Virus record (IMG/VR): IMGVR_UViG_3300018416_000011
Span: 1 to 64,000 of that record
Length of the DNA stretch: 64,000 bases
Strand: one strand, 5' to 3'
Origin: a virus
Below the pieces are notes generated by a model. It saw only the letters and a list, made by a program, of their open reading frames with translations. It ran no database searches and was not told the origin of the DNA. Made by a program: the position numbers and the translations under genes. Positions within the stretch are counted from its first letter, which is position 1. Every line of letters starts with the position of its first letter. This document shows, piece by piece, positions 48,201 to 55,900 of the stretch.

Positions 48201-48993
48201 CTAAAACTTTCTTTCCGCCGTATAGTAATGCTACTGCGGCTAGTAAAGGAAGACCATATGTTGATGCTGTTCTTTTAACTGTATCAAATGCGGCATCACC
48301 GATTGCGCCTCTAATCATACCACCTGCGCCGTCACCTAAGTCTGCAATTTTTTGAGAGGCTTGGTCAAACGTGTGTTTACCTGAATCGATCATATCATTC
48401 ATTTTTTCAAATGTTGTGTTGGTTAAGTTATACATTCCGACAGCGCCGTCTTTGACGTTGCCTGCAAGTTCTCTACCTTGCTCTGTGCCGGCTACCCCTG
48501 TACCTACAGCAGTTTTGATTGGGTTCTTTTTAGCATAGTTACCTGCGCCTCTGGCGACTCCACTAATCATTTGAGCGCCACGTTTTGCTAACCAAGGACC
48601 TGCCACTCTAGCACCAGTCATAAGTGCTGGCCCTAATGCCGCTAAAGGAGCAAGTTCGTCAAGTTGTTCTGCTTCTTGCATTTCTTGACCGATTTGTAAT
48701 TCGCCTTTGTCGATTGCTTGTGACATTTGATTAGCAACTGCTGGATTAGAAACAGTTCCGATTACTTCACCGTCTTTATGAATTGTTTGTGCACCAGGCT
48801 TTGCTGGTTCTAGTGAAAGTTCTTCAAACATATTTTTTAATGAAGGTACTTGAACTCCTTCAACAACTTCTACAACTTCACCAGACTCTGTTGATTCAGT
48901 CAACATGTTTGCTGGTCTTTTAGGAGTAGTTTCGACAATAGATTCTTCTTTTGATGCTTTGTCGAATTTGTTTAAGATGTCTTTAAAATCCAT
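45250..48993 (-). CDS. Large internal-type virion protein with repeats and glycine zippers
   Basis: In this 1247-residue protein, the N-terminal part has LxE sites (VEGVQVPSLKNMFEELS). A hydrophobic segment YGLPLLAAVALLYGG lies near residue 245, and a block PGAFSAKAKRHGMTTKAFAN near 295 is recurrent in T4-like marine phages. A long glycine zipper (LGGVGGAIAGSKLGGMAGTA, continuing to GGIAGDKL) lies near 510-565. Two YDKYDWDAxTVAxKGIDE units and three copies of a 50-residue unit (GYDDKEDESLGM...KKQSMKDRRDDS...GKFGKRD) follow in an acidic C-terminal half. Together with adjacent head and packaging genes this suggests a head-interior or ejected protein. No catalytic motif is seen. Confidence 0.7.
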   Translation of the reverse strand: MDFKDILNKFDKASKEESIVETTPKRPANMLTESTESGEVVEVVEGVQVPSLKNMFEELSLEPAKPGAQTIHKDGEVIGTVSNPAVANQMSQAIDKGELQIGQEMQEAEQLDELAPLAALGPALMTGARVAGPWLAKRGAQMISGVARGAGNYAKKNPIKTAVGTGVAGTEQGRELAGNVKDGAVGMYNLTNTTFEKMNDMIDSGKHTFDQASQKIADLGDGAGGMIRGAIGDAAFDTVKRTASTYGLPLLAAVALLYGGKKVLDKVMDKDEDTVREAKDWISGAIKDPGAFSAKAKRHGMTTKAFANHVLANKDDFPAKTEKQANLAKTLGKMKEGEMPPQGPGQASPLTFEGAQNPPDDGSHNSSNDEKGNAAANAALAANDADTPQLVKEKAKGKVSKSSKLPSISKVKSMCNEGLSTKEIQQLHPKCNQQELNIMIKNTKTNLKEGADHILKAAKHMGHAHGLCKGSYACPHDAGSEGARAYHEGYKKGLDEACGMGIKNEPIAGMEEGVLGGVGGAIAGSKLGGMAGTAIGGSIGGVPGATIGKAAGAALGGIAGDKLTGDGIFEEPADEVVDTMASYGAMGEAESSPDGDVGADDDGAYDKYDWDAQTVARKGIDEDEMEEGNAFTGAMAGKEKGEKFTVGDKTFTKTSEAATLEEDEWTFESLEKELNSHLVESTEESKEQLDEGYTMSITQGEENQPDRVSVNATDAEADKLIKFVKDVGLGNYGDAEVLDAPGEVADVSFYGSPEVEVEPQSSHDDMLKLMGIVDVDGDYEDEVEAPGVTDVDVQVDEKSCDECGGGHSMEEGCGDKAYEDQGYDDKEDESLGMRTGKESGKKQSMKDRRDDSYGKFGKRDSEHRDVSLEEQEKDAGLYDKYDWDASTVAKKGIDEESDAERDDHAERAGKEVARHAKYDGRKHPGRDGEDIVKDLEYDDWKDKHHMEEDQGYDDKEDESLGMRTGKESDKKQSMKDRRDDSYGKFGKRDEEHREKSLEETLAQLDELAQLDEKQGYDDREDEQLGMKDGKESDKKQSMKDRRDDSRGKFGKRDKEDDNKPRSLEENLRTLDLLAEVGAETSEEPTQPLSQHDDERLLTKEGAEDAPKDSINDGENEEITEMETDAQREFKVAEGEDKPDFADIDDDGDKKESMKKAAKDKKEKVDEWANDAGKKGTDTAFEQDIEFMTKVISGGLNKQKSTGQTTIPVIAGQEDRMGYNGADVVKEGSVVSSNGFATILNKLDSIKE
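45798..46540 (-). repeat. Three copies of an acidic/basic 50-residue unit
   Basis: Copies at about 46387-46537, 46000-46157 and 45798-45957 encode GYDDKEDESLGM, KKQSMKDRRDDS and GKFGKRD in the same order. Copies one and two are nearly identical in protein but differ at synonymous sites; the third is more diverged (REDEQLGMKDGK). Confidence 0.8.
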
Positions 48994-49003
48994 AATGTCT
49001 TCC

Positions 49004-49630
49004 TTAGTACCCTGCTGATGTTTCAGGCTTGGGTCCTCTTTTAACGTCAGTCATCGGACTCTTTTGACCTTTAATTGAATCATCTGACCATGGCTTCCAA
49101 GGATCAAAAGCATCTTTAGTGTTCTTTTGATCAGCAGGCAAACCTACTTTACCTACGTTTTTATGTTCTGCATGTTTATGAATGCTGTCTAAGTACTTAT
49201 CACCATATTCTTCACTGGCTTCTTTTCCATTGTCATTCATTTCTTCATTTTGTAAGAGAGGTGTGTCTTTCATTTCATTTTCGTAGCCGACAAGTTCTTT
49301 ATCGATGCTATCATCAAATGCTGTATTGACCATTCTTACGTAATTAATATTGTGACCTAACAATTGTGCTAATTGTTGTACCATTGGTTCTGTTACGGGA
49401 TATGCAAACTCACACTTAAAGATGTGTACTGGTTCGTTTGATAAATTAGGAAAACCATATGGTGATTTCATAATAGGAGTTGAAGTTGGCCCTTTAATTG
49501 ATTTAGGCTCAAACTTATTTAAGTTATGTTTAAATAACTCTAAGAAATTTTTACTACAGTCACCAGCAAGTTTGATTGTGCAATCATAAGTGTGGACTGA
49601 CTCTGCAATGTAATGTTTTAAACTTTTCAT
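49004..49630 (-). CDS. Conserved virion-type protein with IAE N-terminal signature
   Basis: This 208-residue protein starts MKSLKHYIAESVHTYDCTIK; IAE-S fits the T4 capsid-targeting/prohead protease pattern closely. It has a globular alpha/beta part (residues 15-110, with VHIFKCEFAYPVTEPMVQQL) and a polar, Asp/Lys-rich tail. It lies between the small terminase and the 1247-residue protein, behind its own late promoter 22 nt upstream. I recall similar proteins in marine T4-like phages at this position. A prohead core component is plausible. Confidence 0.7.
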   Translation of the reverse strand: MKSLKHYIAESVHTYDCTIKLAGDCSKNFLELFKHNLNKFEPKSIKGPTSTPIMKSPYGFPNLSNEPVHIFKCEFAYPVTEPMVQQLAQLLGHNINYVRMVNTAFDDSIDKELVGYENEMKDTPLLQNEEMNDNGKEASEEYGDKYLDSIHKHAEHKNVGKVGLPADQKNTKDAFDPWKPWSDDSIKGQKSPMTDVKRGPKPETSAGY

Positions 49631-49652
49631 ATTGTATAGTTCCCGTATAATA

Positions 49653-49660
49653 TATTTATC
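49653..49660 (-). promoter_or_regulatory. Late promoter GATAAATA
   Basis: GATAAATATATTATAC on the minus strand, 22 nt before the ATG at 49630. It overlaps the last codon of the gp16 gene. Confidence 0.75.
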
Positions 49661-50144
49661 ATTCCTCTGTGTTTTTTGACGTTAATACTCGTAGTAATTC
49701 ATTGCGGTCTAAATTTTGAGCACCGTCCCCTAAAGGTATATTATCTATTTTTTCTTCCATTTTTGCTTGACGTTGATCTAATGTTGCTTTCTTTAATTGT
49801 AGATCAATCATCTTTAACTTCTTGTTTAACTTAGCAGTTTTAGCGGTTATAGCATGATTTAACATATTACTAGCAACACTAAAAATGTCTCCGCTAAAAC
49901 GTGAATCAACTTGCATTCCTAAGTCCATTAAGTCTTGGAAACTAGTTTCTGCTTTCTTACTCAGTTCATCCATTTCTCTGTCTGATGCTTCTAGTCCTCT
50001 TACTGTAGGTAAAGCAGTTTCAATCTTTTCTAAATTAGTCAATGCTTCTTTAGTAACTTCTTCTGCTACCCCTGGAATAGGTTCATTCAGTTCATTTTCT
50101 TCACTGGATGCAATATCAAATAATTCTTCAAGTTTCTTTGTCAT
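49659..50144 (-). CDS. 16: Small terminase subunit gp16
   Basis: This 161-residue protein has a central region FQDLMDLGMQVDSRFSGDIF, then AKTAKLNKKLKMIDLQLKKA, matching the T4 gp16 block that includes NHKLKMVDLQLKK and forms the coiled-coil oligomerisation core. The length is close to T4 gp16 (164). It recognises DNA ends or pac sites and stimulates the large terminase gp17, which is not in the window. Upstream is a degenerate ACTAAATA ending 5 nt before the ATG. Confidence 0.85.
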   Translation of the reverse strand: MTKKLEELFDIASSEENELNEPIPGVAEEVTKEALTNLEKIETALPTVRGLEASDREMDELSKKAETSFQDLMDLGMQVDSRFSGDIFSVASNMLNHAITAKTAKLNKKLKMIDLQLKKATLDQRQAKMEEKIDNIPLGDGAQNLDRNELLRVLTSKNTEE

Positions 50145-50156
50145 ATATCTATTTAG

Positions 50157-50603
50157 TTACTTTCCACGCCCATTGTAGAAAAGGTCATCTTCTGTAACTA
50201 CTCTAAATTTAATACCCTGTGCTTTGCAGAATGCTTGTGCTGATTTCCATTTGGCATGATTGATAGCAATTGTTGCTCGTTGCTTTGCATTTTTAACTTT
50301 TTCTGTTATAATACTTTCTGCTTTGGGTTTTATTTCTATTAACTCTGCGTTTGTTCTTCCATATTTGTCTTGGTAAACAATAAAAAAGTCTGGAACATAA
50401 TTAGTTCTTCTACCTTTAAAAGGATGTAAATAAGGAATAACAATTGACTCACTCGCCCACTTGATTACTTTGTCATTAGTATCACAAAAAATCATAAATG
50501 TAAGTTCCCAACCTGATCTGTATTTAGGTTTACCTTTCCCTACATATTTGTGTGGATTTTTTACAGTATAGATACCTTGTGCGTATTTTTTTCTGCGAGG
50601 CAC
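50157..50603 (-). CDS. 4: Head completion protein gp4
   Basis: This 148-residue protein contains GIYTVKNPHKYVGKGKPKYR, then SGWELTFMIFCDTNDKVIKW, YVPDFFIVYQDKYG and AELIEIKPK. This is the gp4 pattern with a PD-(D/E)xK-like Asp and ExK arrangement. In T4, gp4 completes filled heads before tail joining. Length is equal to T4 gp4 (about 150). It lies between gp16 and a small virion gene, 9 nt downstream of the latter. Confidence 0.85.
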   Translation of the reverse strand: MPRRKKYAQGIYTVKNPHKYVGKGKPKYRSGWELTFMIFCDTNDKVIKWASESIVIPYLHPFKGRRTNYVPDFFIVYQDKYGRTNAELIEIKPKAESIITEKVKNAKQRATIAINHAKWKSAQAFCKAQGIKFRVVTEDDLFYNGRGK

Positions 50604-50612
50604 TTGTTACCC

Positions 50613-50990
50613 CTACGGCAATACGTTGCGTTGTACTGCTTGATTAGGAGTAGGCACTTTTGATACTCCATACAATGCTGTTTTTGACTTTAATAAATTG
50701 AGATAAAAAGCCATTTCTGTGTTTACTTGAACTTTTGTTTGTACATTAGCCTTAAAGTAATCCATAAAGATTTGAATGTTTGTGCCTGTTTCTTGTGCTA
50801 TTCTAAATAATGTAGTTGCAAATTGTGATGCTGTTTGTTTAGTTCTTTCAGATTCAGGATTACCTTTTAAAACACCTAAGAAATATGAATATACTGAATC
50901 CCAATCAGCGGCATTAACTTTTAATGGCACACTGTAATATGTGTCAAAAATTTCTAATGTGTTTTCTCTATATGTTATTTCTATTGGCAT
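50613..50990 (-). CDS. Small conserved virion-type protein
   Basis: This 125-residue protein has MPIEITYRENTLEIFDTYYS, then YSYFLGVLKGNP and FATTLFRIAQETGTNIQIFM. I recognise the pattern from uncharacterised proteins next to gp4 in T4-like marine phages. It overlaps the upstream gene by one base and may be a baseplate or neck component. It could be a divergent gp53, but no shared motif supports that. Confidence 0.65.
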   Translation of the reverse strand: MPIEITYRENTLEIFDTYYSVPLKVNAADWDSVYSYFLGVLKGNPESERTKQTASQFATTLFRIAQETGTNIQIFMDYFKANVQTKVQVNTEMAFYLNLLKSKTALYGVSKVPTPNQAVQRNVLP

Positions 50991-52171
50991 TATGCCCCTC
51001 CCGTGCCGCCGCTATTTTGTGAGCCTGCCGCCGGTGGACTTTCTTGTGTATTATTATTATTAGCACCTGTAACTGTGCCTTGGTTAGCAATGTTTACAAT
51101 ACTCGGTGTTGCTCCGTTTGTTGGAGTATCGGTATCTCCACCTATACCTAAAGCATTAAAAACTGCATCTCTAATTCCGTTTTGTATTTGATCTTTTGCA
51201 GTTTCAATTAAACCTGATCCTTGAGTTATATATGTTTCTTTTAAGAATCGTATATAATCTTCTGCTGAAGCATCGTCTCCTAAGAATGCAGGTGGAAAAT
51301 CACCTATTAAATTATTACCGCCCTGTTCCAGTGGACTTTCAGTTGAATCATAACTATCCGGTCCACCGAATCCTGCTACTAAATCTCCATTAAGTTCACG
51401 TCGGGGTAGTCCTGTACCGTCTTCTATATCTTCTCCTATCTTACCTGAATTATATATTACTGTTTCATAGTCGATAGTCATTCTATTTTGCATTGTTCCG
51501 CCACCGTCTGAATAATCATAAGTGTCGTGGTCAAATTGTGTAATTATAGGATTAATTAAAGTATAGGCTATAAAGTTTCCTGCCCACATACCATATACAG
51601 TAATGTTATTAAAGAAAGGAACTTTTTCTCCGCCGTCTGCTCTATTTCCACCTTCGCCTCGGGCATCTCCTCTATAACCATATTCAGTATCACCTGATAT
51701 TGATGGATCATATATGTTACGTCTATTATAATCTTTTATAGCAGGCGCTGTACTGAAAGGTGTAACAATAGGATTCCATGCATCTGCATAGTTATATCTA
51801 TAATATGCGTCCCACATTGCAGTAACTTGCGATGCATTATCATCATGGAATGTTACTTCTATCGGTTGATATTTAATTTTTGATTGAATCAAACGTTTTC
51901 TATTGTATTGATTCATTTCTGTTACATCCATATTAAATGTGGGGAGTTTAATTGATTTAACAAGTAATCCGTAGTTTTGTCCTGTTGGGGGTTGATATGC
52001 TGTAGGATTAATTTCAAACCAAGTATGGAAAGTAAATTTAACCTTACCTGCATTGGCCATGCCTCCGGGCAAAAAGTTTTTAGCGGCATGTGTCCAGTCA
52101 CGTACATATACTCTACCTGCAAATGCGTTAAGTATATCGTCCGGTAACGTTGTAAAAGGCCATTGCGACAT
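50990..52171 (-). CDS. Tail-tube-like baseplate protein (gp48/gp54-type candidate)
   Basis: This 393-residue protein has KVKFTFHTWFEINPTAYQ, LLVKSIKLPTFNMDVTEMNQ, then YQPIEVTFHDDNASQVTAMW. This is the beta-barrel strand order of T4-type tail tube and tube-initiating proteins, longer than gp19 because of a Gly/Asp/Asn-rich C-terminal 150 residues. The position directly downstream of the tube gene supports a baseplate tube-cap role. Exact equivalence to gp48 or gp54 cannot be settled by eye. AGGAG precedes the ATG and a late promoter lies 20 nt upstream. Confidence 0.6.
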   Translation of the reverse strand: MSQWPFTTLPDDILNAFAGRVYVRDWTHAAKNFLPGGMANAGKVKFTFHTWFEINPTAYQPPTGQNYGLLVKSIKLPTFNMDVTEMNQYNRKRLIQSKIKYQPIEVTFHDDNASQVTAMWDAYYRYNYADAWNPIVTPFSTAPAIKDYNRRNIYDPSISGDTEYGYRGDARGEGGNRADGGEKVPFFNNITVYGMWAGNFIAYTLINPIITQFDHDTYDYSDGGGTMQNRMTIDYETVIYNSGKIGEDIEDGTGLPRRELNGDLVAGFGGPDSYDSTESPLEQGGNNLIGDFPPAFLGDDASAEDYIRFLKETYITQGSGLIETAKDQIQNGIRDAVFNALGIGGDTDTPTNGATPSIVNIANQGTVTGANNNNTQESPPAAGSQNSGGTGGA

Positions 52172-52191
52172 ATATTATTCTCCTATAAGAG

Positions 52192-52199
52192 TATTTATC
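52192..52199 (-). promoter_or_regulatory. Late promoter GATAAATA
   Basis: GATAAATACTCTTATAGG on the minus strand, 20 nt before the ATG at 52171, directly after the tube-gene terminator. Confidence 0.75.
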
Positions 52200-52217
52200 T
52201 AAACAATAAACCCATAA

Positions 52218-52241
52218 AAAAACCGGTCGAAACCGGTTTTT
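52218..52241 (-). terminator. Intrinsic terminator with TTCG loop
   Basis: A 10-bp stem AAAAACCGGT / ACCGGTTTTT closed on the minus strand by a TTCG tetraloop and followed by further T residues. It lies 22 nt past the stop of the tail tube gene. Confidence 0.85.
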
Positions 52242-52263
52242 CTATTTAAAATAATTCTAATAC

Positions 52264-52911
52264 TTACGTAGCAGTACCAATCTGACTTGGGAATGTCTGT
52301 AGACCAGACTGTCCAACACCAGCACCCGGTACGCCGTTTAGATCGCCGCCAGCATTTGTCTGGACTGCGTTATCGTAACGTAGAGTCATAGCAATAGTCA
52401 CTGCATCAGATGTACCATAGTTTAGAGTCTGATAGTTTGCTTGTTGTAAGAAACAACCTGCTAATGACCAGTTTTCTAATACTGTTGGTGTATTGATACC
52501 GTTACCACCGTCTAAGATTTGAATTTCAGTTTCAAATTTATAATCTCCACCTGCTGCCGCTGAAGACTGCTCATAGAAATCTAATTGACGTTGTAACTGA
52601 GCACCAACTGCTTTTGATACATTACCAGAAGCATCGTCTCTGACGTTGATAGCAAGTGTTTGCCATGTGTGTTTACCAGCAAGATAGACACGTGAGTTAT
52701 ACACGTTCATAGTGATTTCGTCAAACTGAACTTGTGGTCTCGCACAGTCTACTACTTGTCTAGTAAGAATAAGTGAAGAATCATCGTCAAAACCAAAATT
52801 AATAAAGTTCACACGGAATCTATATTGAAGTTTTGGCATCAACAAGTTTTGGTTAGCGCCTCCCTCAGGTTGTACCGAAAGTTTTGCTAATGTATCTGAG
52901 GCTGTTGCCAT
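52264..52911 (-). CDS. 19: Tail tube protein gp19
   Basis: This 215-residue protein has LMPKLQYRFRVNFINFGFDD, VVDCARPQVQFDEITMNVYN, HTWQTLAINVRDDASG and a C-terminal DAVTIAMTLRYDNAVQ, the strand pattern of T4 gp19. Length is somewhat above T4 gp19 (163). It forms the inner tube on which the sheath assembles. It is monocistronic between a late promoter and a strong terminator, as expected for a high-copy protein. Confidence 0.85.
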   Translation of the reverse strand: MATASDTLAKLSVQPEGGANQNLLMPKLQYRFRVNFINFGFDDDSSLILTRQVVDCARPQVQFDEITMNVYNSRVYLAGKHTWQTLAINVRDDASGNVSKAVGAQLQRQLDFYEQSSAAAGGDYKFETEIQILDGGNGINTPTVLENWSLAGCFLQQANYQTLNYGTSDAVTIAMTLRYDNAVQTNAGGDLNGVPGAGVGQSGLQTFPSQIGTAT

Positions 52912-52944
52912 TGTTAATCTCCTGTTTTAATATATCTTAATATA

Positions 52945-52952
52945 TATTTATC
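52945..52952 (-). promoter_or_regulatory. Late promoter GATAAATA of tube gene
   Basis: GATAAATATATATTAAG on the minus strand, 33 nt before the ATG at 52911. Confidence 0.75.
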
Positions 52953-52961
52953 TTTTTAATT

Positions 52962-52983
52962 CAGAGAGGCCGAAGCCTCTCTG
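52962..52983 (-). terminator. C(TTCG)G hairpin after sheath gene
   Basis: A 9-bp stem CAGAGAGGC / GCCTCTCTG with a CTTCGG tetraloop on the minus strand, 13 nt past the sheath stop. It has no U-tract on that strand, so it may stabilise the 3' end rather than terminate alone. Confidence 0.65.
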
Positions 52984-52996
52984 TATATCTTTTTTA

Positions 52997-55900
52997 TTAA
53001 GATCCTGATAACTCACCAGTGTTGAATATTCTGACCGGAACGTAGATAAACTCAGCGGCTTTCACGGGCTCTACTGCTATGTCAATCCAAAGTTCATTTC
53101 GATCAATTCTTGCTGGAGTGTTGTTAGAATCATCACAAACTACTGAGTAGTCATATAATCCTCGTTTTGAAACTAGATCCTGGAACAATGATTCTACTAC
53201 TGCTTTAATAGATTTTCTTGTTTGAGGGTCATTAGGTTCAAAGACAAATGGTCTCGCGGCTAATATTAATTGTCTACGTATGTAAGCAACTAATCTTGCT
53301 ACGTTTACTCTGTCTAATGCAGATGATGAATCAAATGAAGTTTTGTTACCATAGTTCAATAATCCATTACCTGTAAAGAATACCATTGGGTTAATAAAGT
53401 TAGTGTATAACACATCTCTAATTCCAATACGTGTTCTGATTGAGTTAAACTCGCCTTCGTCATCGATGTATCCGATGCTTGTAGCATTATCGATTATACC
53501 ACGTCTAGTACCTGCTGGTGCTAACCAAGGATAAGCAATATTGTCATTACGCAACATAGTTCTGACCATCATGTGTGATGAAGGAACAGCAACTAAGTTA
53601 CCTGATAGATCACTAGTGATACCTGATGGGTAGAATAGACCCATATAAGTATTTCTACTTACAAGTCCATCTTCACCTGTAGTTGTTGCACCTGCGGCGT
53701 TAGTTGCCCAAGCCTGAATTTCAGTTGCATCATCTTTCAGTCTCATTGGTGTATCACCAACAATGTAAGAAGTCTCACCTCTATCAGAGTTCAATGCGAT
53801 CATGTTAGGTTGTAGTTCAGGATAACCCGGTGTTGCTTGTAAGTTGAAGTAGTTATCTTCGTCTCTGATTGCAACGTTAGAGTCAATTGCTGAACGTAAT
53901 GCTTGTGTTACCATTGCTCTTTGTGCCTTACGACCTGCATTCATTGCACCGTTAGATGCATCACCTGAAGCAGATACCCATGCATCTTTCTGTGTTGGTA
54001 AAGTGTCATTCGGGAATCTGTCGTTGTTAAAGTAGTTTACACGATATTGCTTCACGTTGTATGAAGAACGTCTTGTGTTCCAAAGCAACATACCTTGTGG
54101 GTAATTTGATGATAACGGAGCATCAACATCTAAGTAATCACTTCCTAGCAATGATTTGATGGTCGGCATCGGATCATTTGCTGGGTTAGTTGTTCCGTTA
54201 GTTGCCCAACGTGCATCTTTAAACAAGATACCTTGTGGTGTAGTTTGATCTGAGTTGTCAATTAAGACCCACTTATCAGTAGCACTACCGCCACCTGTTG
54301 CTTGTACTGACTGCCATCTGTAAAGTAACGGATAGTTTTCTAAGTCAGAAGTATCTAACCAAAGATCACCGTATACTAATGGTGTGCCGTCACTTTGAGT
54401 AGTAGGCTCACTAGCAGTTACGATAGGTCCATTAGGATCAGTTGCATTTACGACTGATGGGCTAGGTAAACCATTACCATCATAACCTTGTTGGCTATAA
54501 CCCTTCCAATTACCGTCATAGTTGATCATAATATCTACTTGATCAGTTGTTGAATAGTACCAGTTAGTAAAGTTGCTAGGTATTGCAGTCGGAGCACCTT
54601 CGTTTGCTGTTAATGAATCAGCACCTGAAGTTGTTAATGAGAACTCTCTCCAGTTAGACAACTGAGTTGTGAACGCATCTGCGCCTGTACCTGTACTTAA
54701 AGTATAAGATGTAACAACGCCTGCTGTAACACTTGTAACTTTTACTTGTAAGTCATTTGCTGGTGAAGCACCGCCCAAGTCTGCACCTGAGAAAGTAACT
54801 ACGTCACCTACAGCATGACCTGTACCGCCGTTTACTACTGCATCCGGATCAAAGTCATAATAACCATAGTCATTAGTTACTGCGATTGATAATGCAGTAC
54901 CTGACCCTGATGTAGAACTCTGAGTAGGAGTAAATGAGATATCATCTCTGAATGGTCCTGTCTTACAACCTGCTGTTGCAGTTGTAAAGCCGGCTTCTGA
55001 GAATAAACCAGAAGATACACCTGTTACGTTGTCATAATCATCTAAGATAATAACACCACCTGAAGTGTGTTGAATTTGAATTGAACCATCATCGTTTACA
55101 CTTGCTGAAGTGTAAGGAATGTTCGCCGCTGACCATGCAGTTACAAAGTCAGATGCATCAGTTGCATCACCCAAGTTAAATGTATAAGGGGTACTTAATG
55201 TTTGTGAACCTGGAGTTGAAATCTGAACTCTTGCTACATATGGTCCTGAAGTAAAGTCTGGTGCAGTGTTTGTACCATTAATTACTGTTGCACCTGTTGC
55301 TACTCTATAGAAGTAGTATACTGGAGCCGCTGTGTACTCACCGTTAAATCCATATTGTGCATAAACACTTCCTGCTGGAATTGCTTGTCCACCTGTTGAG
55401 TCTGCTGAATAGATTTGTGCCCAATCAGAGTCTGCAAAAGTAGGTGTTTTAGCAGTATATGAAGATGATGTAGAATCATATTCAGAAATTACTGGTTGTA
55501 ATCCTGTTCCGTCAACCTTAATCCATACAGAGCCAGTCGGAGCAGGCTGAGCCTGTCCTGATTGCCATAATGGCTGTTGAGCAGATGTACCATAAAATGC
55601 TCTTGGTTGGAAGCCAGTTACGTTAGTACCTGTAAATCCTAAGTCTGTAAAGATAGTACCTGTTGCGTTAGCAAATCTAATGTAGAATGGTACGTTTGAA
55701 CTACCTTGATCTCCACCTGTCTGTGAAGAATAAACTTCAAGTTTGTTATCAACTACTGCCGCTGAAACATATTCCCAACCTAATGAGTTAATGTCTGCCG
55801 CTAACTGAGAAATAGTGTTGTTAGGAGCCGCTGATACAGTAAGTTGTGCTAAGTTTGTACCGTTAACGATCAAGTCGATTGTATCGCCTTGTGTTAATGT

